Origin: an uncultured Roseburia sp.
GTDB taxonomy: Bacteria > Bacillota > Clostridia > Lachnospirales > Lachnospiraceae
DNA length: 64,000 bases
Assembly (NCBI GenBank): GCA_947642555.1
Contig: CANRSX010000018.1
Location: forward strand, 1-64,000
Direction: 5' to 3'
Shown here: positions 19,004-27,109 of the stretch, one piece after another
Layout of the letters: every line of letters begins with the position of its first letter
Position numbering within the stretch: position 1 is the stretch's first letter
Notes under the pieces: generated by a model
Database searches by the model: none
The model's input: only the letters and a program-made list of their open reading frames with translations
Told to the model about the DNA's origin: nothing
Made by a program: the position numbers and the translations under genes

Positions 19004-20197
19004 TTATCTCGTCGGGAACTTTCCTTCCTCCGCAATCTTCTTATTCAGCTCAGCCAGGTAGAGATCCTCGTCCACCGGAAGGTCGACTTCCTTTCCAAGC
19101 CAGGAGGAGAGCAGGATCGCATTCGCCAGGTTGACGCCGTTGATGCCGTCGGAACCCGGAGCCAGAAGCGGCGTGCCCTCAAGGATGTTCATCGCGAAAT
19201 TCTCCATGACCGTGGTGTGCTGCTTGCCCCAGCCGTCGACGTTTTCGATCGTCTCTATCGTAAATAAGCCGCCGCCCGCGGAATTTCCGGAAGTAAGCTT
19301 CGCGACCTCCAGCATATCCATGGTCTCGTTCATCTCGTTCTCCGTTTTTGTCATGCGGTAAACGGTCGCTGTTTTGCTGTTCTCCACCACAATCTTTCCG
19401 CCGTCTAAGTCAATCTCCAGACGGTCTGTTCCGATCGCGTCATGCGTACAGGTCACAAACGTTCCGGTCGCGCCGTTCGGGTACTCCGTCACCACCGTCA
19501 CGTCGTTTTCCACAACGATGTCCCTGTGGCAGCCGTAAAGGCATTTTGCGTAAACCTTATTCGGCACGCCGCACATCCACTGCCAGAGATCCAGCTGATG
19601 CGGAGCCTGATTGACCAGGACGCCGCCACCCTCTCCGCCCCAGGTCGCGCGCCAGTCGCTCTGACGGTAATAGCTGTCCGGACGCCACCAGGAATTGATG
19701 ATCCAGCTCGTGCGGCGGATCTCTCCGAGCTCGCCGGAGGCGATCAGCGCTTTCACCTTCTGATACAGAACATTTGTTCTCTGATTGAACATCACGCCGA
19801 AGGAAACCTCCGGATGCGCTGCCGCGCACTCGTTCATCAGGCGCACTTCTTTGGAATAAACGCCTGCAGGCTTCTCCACCAGCACATGCATGCCGTGCTC
19901 TAAGCAGTAGATCGCGATCTCAGTGTGCAGATAATGCGGCACCGTCGTGATCACGGCGTCGACATCGCCGGAATTCACCATCTCCTTCCAGTCTTTGTAG
20001 AAGGGGTACTCCGGATATTTTTCTTTGCACATCTCCTCCTTGGCCGGATCATTGTCGCAGAGCGCTCCCAGCGCGCAGTGCGGCGGGCACTCCGGAGCCG
20101 GCATTCCGGCGAAACCGCCCTTTCCGGTCAGAAATCCCGCATACGCGCCTCCCTGTGCCCCGATTCCAATCAGTCCGAAACGAATCTTCTTGTCCAT
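19004..20197 (-). CDS. Gfo/Idh/MocA family oxidoreductase
   Basis: A 397-residue oxidoreductase. FGLIGIGAQGGAYAGFL is the nucleotide-binding start, VLVEKPAGVYS holds the EKP motif, and GGGVLVNQAPHQLDLWQWM the active-site Asp/His block. It is longer than its neighbour, with an insertion around DNDPAKEEMCKEKYPEYPFY. A strong AAAGGAG site precedes the ATG. In the cluster context it probably oxidises or reduces a sugar at C3 or a cyclitol, but the substrate is not readable. Confidence 0.9.
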   Translation of the reverse strand: MDKKIRFGLIGIGAQGGAYAGFLTGKGGFAGMPAPECPPHCALGALCDNDPAKEEMCKEKYPEYPFYKDWKEMVNSGDVDAVITTVPHYLHTEIAIYCLEHGMHVLVEKPAGVYSKEVRLMNECAAAHPEVSFGVMFNQRTNVLYQKVKALIASGELGEIRRTSWIINSWWRPDSYYRQSDWRATWGGEGGGVLVNQAPHQLDLWQWMCGVPNKVYAKCLYGCHRDIVVENDVTVVTEYPNGATGTFVTCTHDAIGTDRLEIDLDGGKIVVENSKTATVYRMTKTENEMNETMDMLEVAKLTSGNSAGGGLFTIETIENVDGWGKQHTTVMENFAMNILEGTPLLAPGSDGINGVNLANAILLSSWLGKEVDLPVDEDLYLAELNKKIAEEGKFPTR

Positions 20198-20260
20198 AGT
20201 CTTCTTCTCCTTTTTTGTTATTTAACATAAGAACAGTTCCTAAAGCGCACTGTCCGTTGT

Positions 20261-21142
20261 TTATGATGCAATCTCATTTAAAATATCACACAGCGCATGA
20301 TACTGCATCGCGTATCCTTCGGCGCCGTCCTTTGCCTTGTTTTCCTTAATGATATTCTTCGCGTCCGTCGTCTCTAAGGATGCCAGCGAGTCAAACAGCA
20401 CCAGGTGCGGCTCAAGCGTGAGGAACCCCTCGTATCCCTCCTGATTGATCGCCCGGTCGAGGATCTCCTTAATCTTACCCTCCCCGGTACCGCAGACGAC
20501 ATTTTCCTTATCGTCTGAAACCGCGTCCTTGATGTGGATGTACGTGACATACTCATGCAGCTGATCCCAGCACGCTTCGGTGTCTTCCCCGCACTGCACG
20601 AAGTTTGCAAAATCAAATGCGCTCTGAAACTGCGGATCCGATATGCTCTCCATCAGATCCAGGCAGCGCGCCGCGGTATCGCCGTAAATATCCTTCTCAT
20701 TCTCATGCATCAGGACCACATCGTATTTCTTCGCCACCGCAAGAAACCTCTTAAGCTTCTCTATCACCGCATCGCGGTAGTCCGCCGGGTCCTTTCCCTC
20801 CGGCATAAAAAAGCTGAACATGCGGATATAGCGGCAGTCCAGAAGCTGCGCGATCTGGCAGAGCTCATCCAGCCGCACAAGCTGCTTTTCAAAACCCTCC
20901 TCATCCGCGATCCCGACCTTCCCGATGGGCGAACCGATGGAGGAAACCTTCACCCCGGCGGCGTCAAGCCGCGGCATGAGCCTCTCCCTCACTTCCTCCA
21001 CCGTATAGTCCGCAATTCCCGTCCCGTCCGCGGAGCGCAGGGAAATATACTTCATCCCAAGCTCTGTCACTGTCTTTAACTGCACGTCAAAGTCGGAGCT
21101 GATCTCGTCCGCAAATCCGGAAATCATCAGATGTTCCTTCAT
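20261..21142 (-). CDS. sugar phosphate isomerase/epimerase-like TIM barrel
   Basis: A 293-residue xylose-isomerase-like barrel from the ATG at 21142, chosen because AAGGAAGG precedes it (an ATG at 21217 has no site). Ligand segments: VVLMHENEKDIYGD, FQSAFDFANFVQCGE, YVTYIHIKDAVSD and GFLTLEPHL. It is the first gene of the sugar cluster and lies behind a promoter with a GntR-like palindrome. Paired isomerase and Gfo/Idh/MocA genes recall systems that handle 3-keto sugars or inositols; this is context, not proof. Confidence 0.87.
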   Translation of the reverse strand: MKEHLMISGFADEISSDFDVQLKTVTELGMKYISLRSADGTGIADYTVEEVRERLMPRLDAAGVKVSSIGSPIGKVGIADEEGFEKQLVRLDELCQIAQLLDCRYIRMFSFFMPEGKDPADYRDAVIEKLKRFLAVAKKYDVVLMHENEKDIYGDTAARCLDLMESISDPQFQSAFDFANFVQCGEDTEACWDQLHEYVTYIHIKDAVSDDKENVVCGTGEGKIKEILDRAINQEGYEGFLTLEPHLVLFDSLASLETTDAKNIIKENKAKDGAEGYAMQYHALCDILNEIAS

Positions 21143-21234
21143 CCCAATACCTTCCTTTCCCCCAAAATTCATACAATCTGCCCTCTTTCGGACAGCCGGC
21201 CACAGCATCTTTCCCAAAAAGGAAAAGGCCGTTC

Positions 21235-21254
21235 CTTGTATACAAGTAATTATA
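21235..21254 (-). promoter_or_regulatory. promoter with GntR-like operator for sugar cluster
   Basis: On the minus strand TATAAT (21254-21249) is preceded by TG-n, an extended -10; no good -35 was seen. Three bases further is the perfect palindrome CTTGTATACAAG (21246-21235), a shape typical of GntR-family operators, placed over the expected start site. A weak hairpin (AAGGCCGTTCC with GGGACGGTCTT) brackets it. No gntR-like gene is present nearby. Confidence 0.6.
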
Positions 21255-21410
21255 GCACACAGGGGACGGTCTTGCGAGAAAAATTTTTCGTTATATTGGT
21301 AAAAATATTGTATTGCCTCCCTTCCATGTTCCGCATAAATCCTATATCACTTGAAGTCAGCGACAATTTCATGTATCATTACAACGAACCTGCTGCACAA
21401 AGGAGACGTC

Positions 21411-22244
21411 ATGCGGATCATAAATGCCTGTTTACAACTGGATACCCTGTTTCCCCAAAACCGCTTCAGCATGCATGTCTGGACAACGTATATGGATCGC
21501 GTCATTCCTGGTTCGTCCGGACTTTTCCTTGCGGATATCAGAGACTACGATTTTGAGCGTCAGTGCCTGCCGGTGATCGAACACGCACTGCTGCATTCAG
21601 AAAAGCGCGCCGAAGCGGCTGCCTCTTTTAAATCGGTCACTGACGGGCTGGAGGAAAAGATAAGACGTACGTTTCACCGGGGTCTGACGGCGGATATCAT
21701 TTTATATCTGGGTCTTTGCAACGCCGCCGGCTGGGTAAAGAAATGGAACGGTACCGCCACGATACTGCTGGGAATCGAGAAGATCATCGAACTGGACTGG
21801 TGTTCGGAAAAAGAAATGTACGGCCTCATTTATCACGAGCTCGGGCACGTGTATCAGGCGCAGTACGGCGTTCTGAAAAGAAACTGCACCGATACCGCCG
21901 ACGCGTTTCTCTGGCAGCTGTTCACGGAAGGGATTGCCATGTACTTTGAGCAGTCACTTGCAGGTGATCCTGATTTTTATCATCAGGACAGGGACGGATG
22001 GGCCGGTTTTATGAAAGCGCATCTGGACGAATTAAAGCAGGATTTTTTCAGGGATCTGAATACCATGGACAGCCGGACCCAGCGATACTTCGGGGACTGG
22101 GTGAAGTATCGCGGCTTCGGCGACGCCGGATATTATCTCGGCACAGAATTTGTCCGTTTCATTTTGGAACGCTATGACTTTGATCGGATTCTTTCGTTTG
22201 ATCTGCCGGAACTAAAGGCTTTATCCAGGGAGTTCCTGCGCTGA
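21411..22244 (+). CDS. uncharacterised HExxH zinc metallopeptidase
   Basis: A 277-residue cytosolic protein from the ATG at 21411 (AAAGGAG upstream; an in-frame ATG at 21351 lacks one). YHELGHVYQ gives His142, Glu143 and His146, and FTEGIAMYFEQ supplies Glu173 as the likely third zinc ligand, so it is a gluzincin-type peptidase. There is no signal peptide. I cannot name the family; DUF2268-like peptidases have a comparable layout. It stands alone, divergent from the sugar cluster and converging on a flavoprotein gene. Confidence 0.75.
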   Translation: MRIINACLQLDTLFPQNRFSMHVWTTYMDRVIPGSSGLFLADIRDYDFERQCLPVIEHALLHSEKRAEAAASFKSVTDGLEEKIRRTFHRGLTADIILYLGLCNAAGWVKKWNGTATILLGIEKIIELDWCSEKEMYGLIYHELGHVYQAQYGVLKRNCTDTADAFLWQLFTEGIAMYFEQSLAGDPDFYHQDRDGWAGFMKAHLDELKQDFFRDLNTMDSRTQRYFGDWVKYRGFGDAGYYLGTEFVRFILERYDFDRILSFDLPELKALSREFLR

Positions 22245-22245
22245 G

Positions 22246-22271
22246 AAGGCCCCCTGTTCTGACGCGGCCTT
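22246..22271. terminator. small hairpin between converging genes
   Basis: AAGGCC (22246-22251) pairs with GGCCTT (22266-22271), followed by TATATTT. It sits between the stop codons of the converging metallopeptidase and flavoprotein genes, and overlaps the end of the latter. Confidence 0.45.
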
Positions 22272-22719
22272 ATATTTCACAGTCGTCGATTTCCCCTCGC
22301 ACCGATTCCCAGTCTATAAACAGGCTGTAGCGCCGTGTGGTGAAGCGTATCACACACAGATTGGGATCATCGGGACCGGAAAAATGGTTTGCCAGGCCGT
22401 CATACCACATCTTTCGGCAGGTTTCCGGATCCGTACAGACCTCCGCCGTACCGGTAAGGGAAATGTGATAAGTCGGGGAATTCAGGCACACGGCAGCCTT
22501 ATTGTTCTGCCCGAGACGCACGGGGCCTGGCGCACCCCGGCCTGTACAAAACGTAATCCAGCGGATTCCCTCGCTGCGGGAAGGGCTGATGGTCGTGGGC
22601 ACAGGGGAACCGTCCGGGTCGATGGTGACGAGCGTGCCAAAGCTGTCCCTGTCCTGACGCACGGTACGCTGAGCGATAATTTCAGCGGCACGTGCCAGAA
22701 TCGCTTCTTTTGTGTTCAT
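22270..22719 (-). CDS. pyridoxamine 5'-phosphate oxidase-fold protein
   Basis: A 149-residue protein from the ATG at 22719, which follows GGAGGAGGTAG; an in-frame ATG at 22845 lacks a site. The FGTLVTIDPDGSPVPTTI start, GIRWITFCTGRG, KAAVCLNSPTYHISLTGTAE and the end YSLFIDWESVRG match the split-barrel FMN-binding family of general-stress or PNPOx-like proteins. Short members of this family often bind FMN, F420 or heme; the cofactor is not certain. A strong inverted repeat lies upstream (22761-22789). Confidence 0.82.
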   Translation of the reverse strand: MNTKEAILARAAEIIAQRTVRQDRDSFGTLVTIDPDGSPVPTTISPSRSEGIRWITFCTGRGAPGPVRLGQNNKAAVCLNSPTYHISLTGTAEVCTDPETCRKMWYDGLANHFSGPDDPNLCVIRFTTRRYSLFIDWESVRGEIDDCEI

Positions 22720-22760
22720 GGAACTACCTCCTCCCTGCAATGAAAATGCAGTTAATATGA

Positions 22761-22789
22761 CATGTTTTCGTCCATACAACGAAAACATG
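22761..22789. promoter_or_regulatory. perfect inverted repeat, candidate operator
   Basis: CATGTTTTCGT (22761-22771) and ACGAAAACATG (22779-22789) form a perfect 11-bp inverted repeat around 7 bases, 42 bp before the PNPOx-like start. It has no U-tract, so it is more likely a repressor site than a terminator. Confidence 0.55.
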
Positions 22790-22863
22790 CCTTTCATGAT
22801 ACAGCATACCGGAATGTCTGTATTGTATATTTCCGACATCCGCATATTCCCGGGAGCGATCGG

Positions 22864-23346
22864 CTACCGTTCCATCAGCAGCTCCCTGCACTTCCATTCT
22901 TCGCCCAGAATCTGATAGGTTTCGACCGGCTCCTTTCTCACGTCACAGAACCCGGCTGCCTTATAGCAGTAATATGCAGCCGGATTATTTTCAAAAACCC
23001 CCAGGGATACCCGCTTCGCGCCGTAAAGCTCAAACGCAAATATAAGCCCCAGACGAAGCATTTCTTTTCCATATCCCATTCCGCGCTTTTCGGGATTTAT
23101 GATCACAAACCCGAAGCGCAACTCCTCCGGCGATTCGCCGGGATTTCTCAGTGTAAAAAATCCCATGATCCCCGATTCGTCAAATGCCGTGAAGGGCATC
23201 AGGGATTCCACAAAGCGGAACGCACATTTCGTGACCGGGTATTCTCCCAGCACCCCTGCTGTCCACTGATAACATGATGTTTTGTCCGGACACCACGACA
23301 GAATGATATCTGCGTCTGTAGTTTTGTATGGTCTTATTCTGATCAT
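22864..23346 (-). CDS. GNAT family N-acetyltransferase
   Basis: A 160-residue acetyl-CoA-dependent transferase of the RimJ/RimL-like group. It opens with IRIRPYKTTDADIILSWC, and the acetyl-CoA loop is NPEKRGMGYGKEML near 104-117, followed by KRVSLGVFENNPAAYYCYKAAGF. Substrate unknown. It is a single gene upstream of the PNPOx-like gene on the same strand. Confidence 0.9.
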   Translation of the reverse strand: MIRIRPYKTTDADIILSWCPDKTSCYQWTAGVLGEYPVTKCAFRFVESLMPFTAFDESGIMGFFTLRNPGESPEELRFGFVIINPEKRGMGYGKEMLRLGLIFAFELYGAKRVSLGVFENNPAAYYCYKAAGFCDVRKEPVETYQILGEEWKCRELLMER

Positions 23347-23418
23347 CTGCTCTTCTCCGTTCTGTCCACTTCCAGGGGCGTTTTCTTTTCATACTCCATT
23401 TTTCGTCACCTCATGATG

Positions 23419-23454
23419 TAAAAAGACGAGGTCAACTGGTAATAGTCAGCCTCG
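23419..23454 (-). terminator. intrinsic terminator after ABC permease
   Basis: CGAGG (23427-23431) and CCTCG (23450-23454) form a stem with further ACT/AGT pairing. Read on the minus strand, TCTTTTT follows it, which fits the end of the regulator-kinase-ABC operon. Confidence 0.65.
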
Positions 23455-23598
23455 CCAGGGTTTCTTCGCCCGGTCAGTTTTTATTTTACCGATGTGTCAG
23501 AACCGTCACACATCATCATTTCGCGAGGGAAAGAAATTCTTCTTTCACTTATATCATATGTGAAAACAGGCTTTTCATCAAGAGAAATTTATCCTTTT

Positions 23599-26340
23599 TC
23601 ACACGTTTTCCTCCCGCACCGCCTCTATGATGGTATCCTTCCGGATCTTCCCGGCGCACAGCCGGTAGGACAGGGCCACCGCGGCCATCACCGCCGCGAT
23701 ACTGACGAAGACCTTCCCCCAGGGGATCCACGGCAGAAATTCCAGCCAGGAAACGTCCACGATATGCATCAGGATCCCGAGGAGCACAGCGACCGCGGGC
23801 ACGGAAAGAAGCACCGGCGTCACCGCCATGCGGATCCCCTCCAGGGTAAGCAGCCGGCCGATCCCGTCCGAATCCATCCCGACGGAGCGCAGCATGGCAA
23901 ACTCCCTGCGGCGCCGCAGAAGGGTGTGGGTGACCGCCGAGAATGTGTTGGAAATACCGATTCCGCCGAGCAGAAGTCCGATGGCATGGATCACCATCTC
24001 CATGGCCCGGGACGACGCCGCATTGTCACGGATCTCCTCCGCCGCACTGATGATAAGAAAGTCCTCCGCAGCCATCACTGATCCACACAGCGACCGGATC
24101 TGTTCTGTCACGAAAAGGTCATCCTCCGGTGCTGTTTTCACCTTTACCGTCATGTAATAGCTTCCCGCCTTCTCGCCGGCGAGGTTCTCCAGGACGGAAT
24201 AATAGACCGGCAGGGGCACATACAGGCAGATCGTATAGTTGTTTCTGACGTCATTCAGGTCCGGCGCGTTCTGCGCCACCGCCCCGATCTCCACCGAAAA
24301 TACGACATCTGTCTTCATATCATCTTCCGTCTTCTCCTGAATCATAAGCTCCTGTCCCACGGACAGATTTAAATGGGAATAAGACAGACCGGACTTCTGC
24401 ACATTGTTTACCACATCCGGGTACAGCGGCGCCGCGCTCTGCGCCACTGCCATCACACGATCGGTCCGGTAAAACTCCTTCGGATCTGCGCCAAGCCCGC
24501 GGCAGTATTCGTCAAAACATGCTTCCTGCATCCCATACAGGTATACGCGGATCCGGTACTTCCCGTCACGGTTTATGATCGCCCATCTGTTTAAATCCAG
24601 CCCCGCAAAACCGCCCCGCTCCTTAAATTCCTCCGACTCCTCTTTCTGCGCGGCCTGATAAGCCAGCCTGGTCACGCAGTAAGAAACGCTCTTCTCCTCC
24701 CCGGGAATTGACGTCAGCGCCGAGATCAGCTTCGGATCCGCCTCCGCCGCCAGCGAAAGGCGCGTATAAATATTGTAGGAATCCGCGCTCCTGTTGCGCG
24801 CACTCAGATAGTCATTCAGTCTCATCAGCGTAAAAAATCCGATGAGAAGCATCAGGCAGAACGTCAGTGAGAGGACACCGGCGCGAAACGCGCTTCGGTT
24901 TGCGCGGTAAGACGCCCGGGCCAGCTCCGCCACGCAGCCGGACTGCCATCCGCGCACATGGTTTTTCTCACGCACACCGCGCCGGCAGCGCGTCGTACCT
25001 TCGTTTTTTGCTGCCCGGGTGTGCCTTCCCCCGCGCACACCGCGCCGGCGGCCTCGTCCTCTCCCCGCCGCCCCGGTCTCCTGCATCCGGATCGCTTCAA
25101 GCGGTGAGAGCTTCATCGCCTTTCGCGCCGGTCCTGCCACAGCCAGCAGCACCGTGAGAAAAGAGGCCGCCGCGGAAAGGAGCGCCACCGGAAGGGAAAA
25201 ACGGACGGTGACCGGAGCATACAAAAGCCCGCCAGCCAGCTCTGTATAACCCCTCATTATTACGACCGTAAACCAGTGGCCGGCCCCGATGGCAGCCGCA
25301 ATCGGCAGCGCCGAGAGCATCACCCCTTCCATCAGGATGGCTGCACCGATCTGCCCGGGCGTCGCCCCCACGGAGCGGAACATGCCCAGCTGACGCATCC
25401 TTGCTGCGGCGGACACGGAGAACGCGCTGCAGATGATCACCGCAAACGCCCCCATCACGAGAAGCAGGATCGCCCCGTAGACCAGCAGCACGCCGATATC
25501 TTTAAGCGTCACCCTCATATCCGGCGGGAACACAAAGTGCAGCGCCAGAAGCATTGTGTGATACTCAAAATGATTGCGGTAATCCCCGTACTCGTCTTTT
25601 TCGATGCCGAGCGTATCCGCAAGCTGCGGCATCACCCGGTAGGTGTCCCGGATGTCCCGGAATTTCACATAGACCACCAGATCCTCCGTCCCGGCAAGCG
25701 CTGCCCGGTCCAGATAACCCATGGCATAATATCCCGGAATCGTCGTGTTTGTGGTGATATCCATGGATCCCACCAGGGTCACCGTCGCCTCCCCGGTCTC
25801 GTCAAACGTCTCGCCTTCCTGTCTGGTTTTCGCCGCATCGAGCCGCTCCCCGTCCCGGACGCGGTCTCCCGCCGGCAGCGTCACCGTATCCCCCAGCCGG
25901 TAATGGGGATTCTGCTCAAAAAAGGATTTGGAGACCACGATCTCACCCGGACGTTTCGGCAGACGTCCCTCCAGGATCAGATTTTTCTCCCCCATATACG
26001 TCCAGTAGTTTTCATCCGCATCCCGCAGCAGCAGATAGGGAAGCCCGCTGTCCTCCGAAAGCGCAAGGCAGGTAAACGGCCCCTTTATCATGGTGGCTTC
26101 CACGGCCAGATGATGGTCGGCCACGGAGAGCTGCTCTGCACAGATCTCCCCGCCCAGCTCCCCGTGCCACGCGCCGGATCCATACTCCTCGATCTCAATC
26201 CGCCAGTTCAGCTCCGTGTAAGCAAAGGTGCACATGGCGCAAAGCAGTGTGGAAGCCAGCAGGACGGAGGCCATGATGGAAAGGGACGTGCGCCGGTTCT
26301 TCCGGATGGATTGAAGCGTATAAGAAAATAAGACCCTCAT
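23599..26340 (-). CDS. FtsX-type ABC transporter permease
   Basis: A 913-residue permease with an N-terminal membrane helix (about 18-39), a large outer domain, three helices around 285-410, a cytoplasmic linker, then a second half with another outer domain and three C-terminal helices, i.e. two FtsX/MacB-like cores. The start overlaps the ATPase stop (TGA/ATG), so the two are translated together. The middle linker (about 425-470) is unusually Arg/Gly-rich (GRGRGRRRGVRGG). With a response regulator and kinase upstream, it resembles peptide-sensing and export or cell-envelope stress systems (Bce, Vex types); the ligand is not known. Confidence 0.9.
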   Translation of the reverse strand: MRVLFSYTLQSIRKNRRTSLSIMASVLLASTLLCAMCTFAYTELNWRIEIEEYGSGAWHGELGGEICAEQLSVADHHLAVEATMIKGPFTCLALSEDSGLPYLLLRDADENYWTYMGEKNLILEGRLPKRPGEIVVSKSFFEQNPHYRLGDTVTLPAGDRVRDGERLDAAKTRQEGETFDETGEATVTLVGSMDITTNTTIPGYYAMGYLDRAALAGTEDLVVYVKFRDIRDTYRVMPQLADTLGIEKDEYGDYRNHFEYHTMLLALHFVFPPDMRVTLKDIGVLLVYGAILLLVMGAFAVIICSAFSVSAAARMRQLGMFRSVGATPGQIGAAILMEGVMLSALPIAAAIGAGHWFTVVIMRGYTELAGGLLYAPVTVRFSLPVALLSAAASFLTVLLAVAGPARKAMKLSPLEAIRMQETGAAGRGRGRRRGVRGGRHTRAAKNEGTTRCRRGVREKNHVRGWQSGCVAELARASYRANRSAFRAGVLSLTFCLMLLIGFFTLMRLNDYLSARNRSADSYNIYTRLSLAAEADPKLISALTSIPGEEKSVSYCVTRLAYQAAQKEESEEFKERGGFAGLDLNRWAIINRDGKYRIRVYLYGMQEACFDEYCRGLGADPKEFYRTDRVMAVAQSAAPLYPDVVNNVQKSGLSYSHLNLSVGQELMIQEKTEDDMKTDVVFSVEIGAVAQNAPDLNDVRNNYTICLYVPLPVYYSVLENLAGEKAGSYYMTVKVKTAPEDDLFVTEQIRSLCGSVMAAEDFLIISAAEEIRDNAASSRAMEMVIHAIGLLLGGIGISNTFSAVTHTLLRRRREFAMLRSVGMDSDGIGRLLTLEGIRMAVTPVLLSVPAVAVLLGILMHIVDVSWLEFLPWIPWGKVFVSIAAVMAAVALSYRLCAGKIRKDTIIEAVREENV

Positions 26341-27002
26341 GCCCTCACCTCCCCGTCCTCGATGGTGATGATCCGGTCCGCCTCCAGCGCAATTCGTTCG
26401 TCGTGTGTAATCAGAAGAATCGTCTGTTTATATTTTTTGTTCGAGAGCTTTAGGAGCGCAAGGATTTCTTCTGAATTGCGGCGGTCGAGATTGCCGGTCG
26501 GCTCGTCCGCCAGAAGGATCGCCGGCCGGTAGATCAGGGCCCTGGCGATGGCCGCCCGCTGCTGCTGGCCGCCTGAGAGCTGGTTTGGCAGATGAGCGAG
26601 CCGCCCGGTGAGCCCGAGCGTCTCCGCCAGCTCCGCAAACCGCGCTTCGTCCGGCCTCTGGTTGTCAAGAAGCATGGGCAGGAGGATATTCTGCCGGACG
26701 GTCAGGGAGGGGATCAGGTTATAAAACTGATAGACCAGTCCCACCTTGCGCCGCCGGAAGATGGCCAGCTGTTTCTCGCCAAGCGTCGAGAGATCCGTCC
26801 CCTCGATCCAGATCCTGCCGCCGTCGGGACGGTCCACCCCGCCCAGCAGATGAAGCAGCGTGGATTTACCGGAGCCGGAAGTGCCGGTGATCGCCACGAA
26901 TTCACCCTTTTCCACCATAAGATCCACGTGGTCTAACGCCCTTACCTCCGCCGGGCCGCTGCCATAAATTTTCGATAAGGATTCACATTTTAAAAGTTCC
27001 AT
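26337..27002 (-). CDS. ABC transporter ATP-binding protein (MacB/LolD type)
   Basis: A 221-residue ATPase partnering the FtsX permease. Walker A GTSGSGKST near 39-47, Q-loop near VYQFYNLIPSL, signature LSGGQQQRAAIARAL, Walker B ILLADEPTGNLD and the switch His in LLITHDERIA are all intact. The VYQFYNLIPSLTV and EPTGNLDRRNSEEIL segments are typical of the LolD/MacB/BceA class. It ends four bases into the permease gene. Confidence 0.95.
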   Translation of the reverse strand: MELLKCESLSKIYGSGPAEVRALDHVDLMVEKGEFVAITGTSGSGKSTLLHLLGGVDRPDGGRIWIEGTDLSTLGEKQLAIFRRRKVGLVYQFYNLIPSLTVRQNILLPMLLDNQRPDEARFAELAETLGLTGRLAHLPNQLSGGQQQRAAIARALIYRPAILLADEPTGNLDRRNSEEILALLKLSNKKYKQTILLITHDERIALEADRIITIEDGEVRA

Positions 27003-27109
27003 GTCATCCGCCTTTCTGGTGTGATATATGATCTGTTCTCACCGCAGTGTAGCGCTCCAGCATGACATTCTGGTGACATTTATGCAGAATGCGAAAAAAA
27101 GTTGTCCGC

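Noticed and set aside
25276-26331. 351-codon open frame on the plus strand
   Set aside because: Opposite strand of the FtsX permease, no recognisable motifs, composition typical of a shadow frame.
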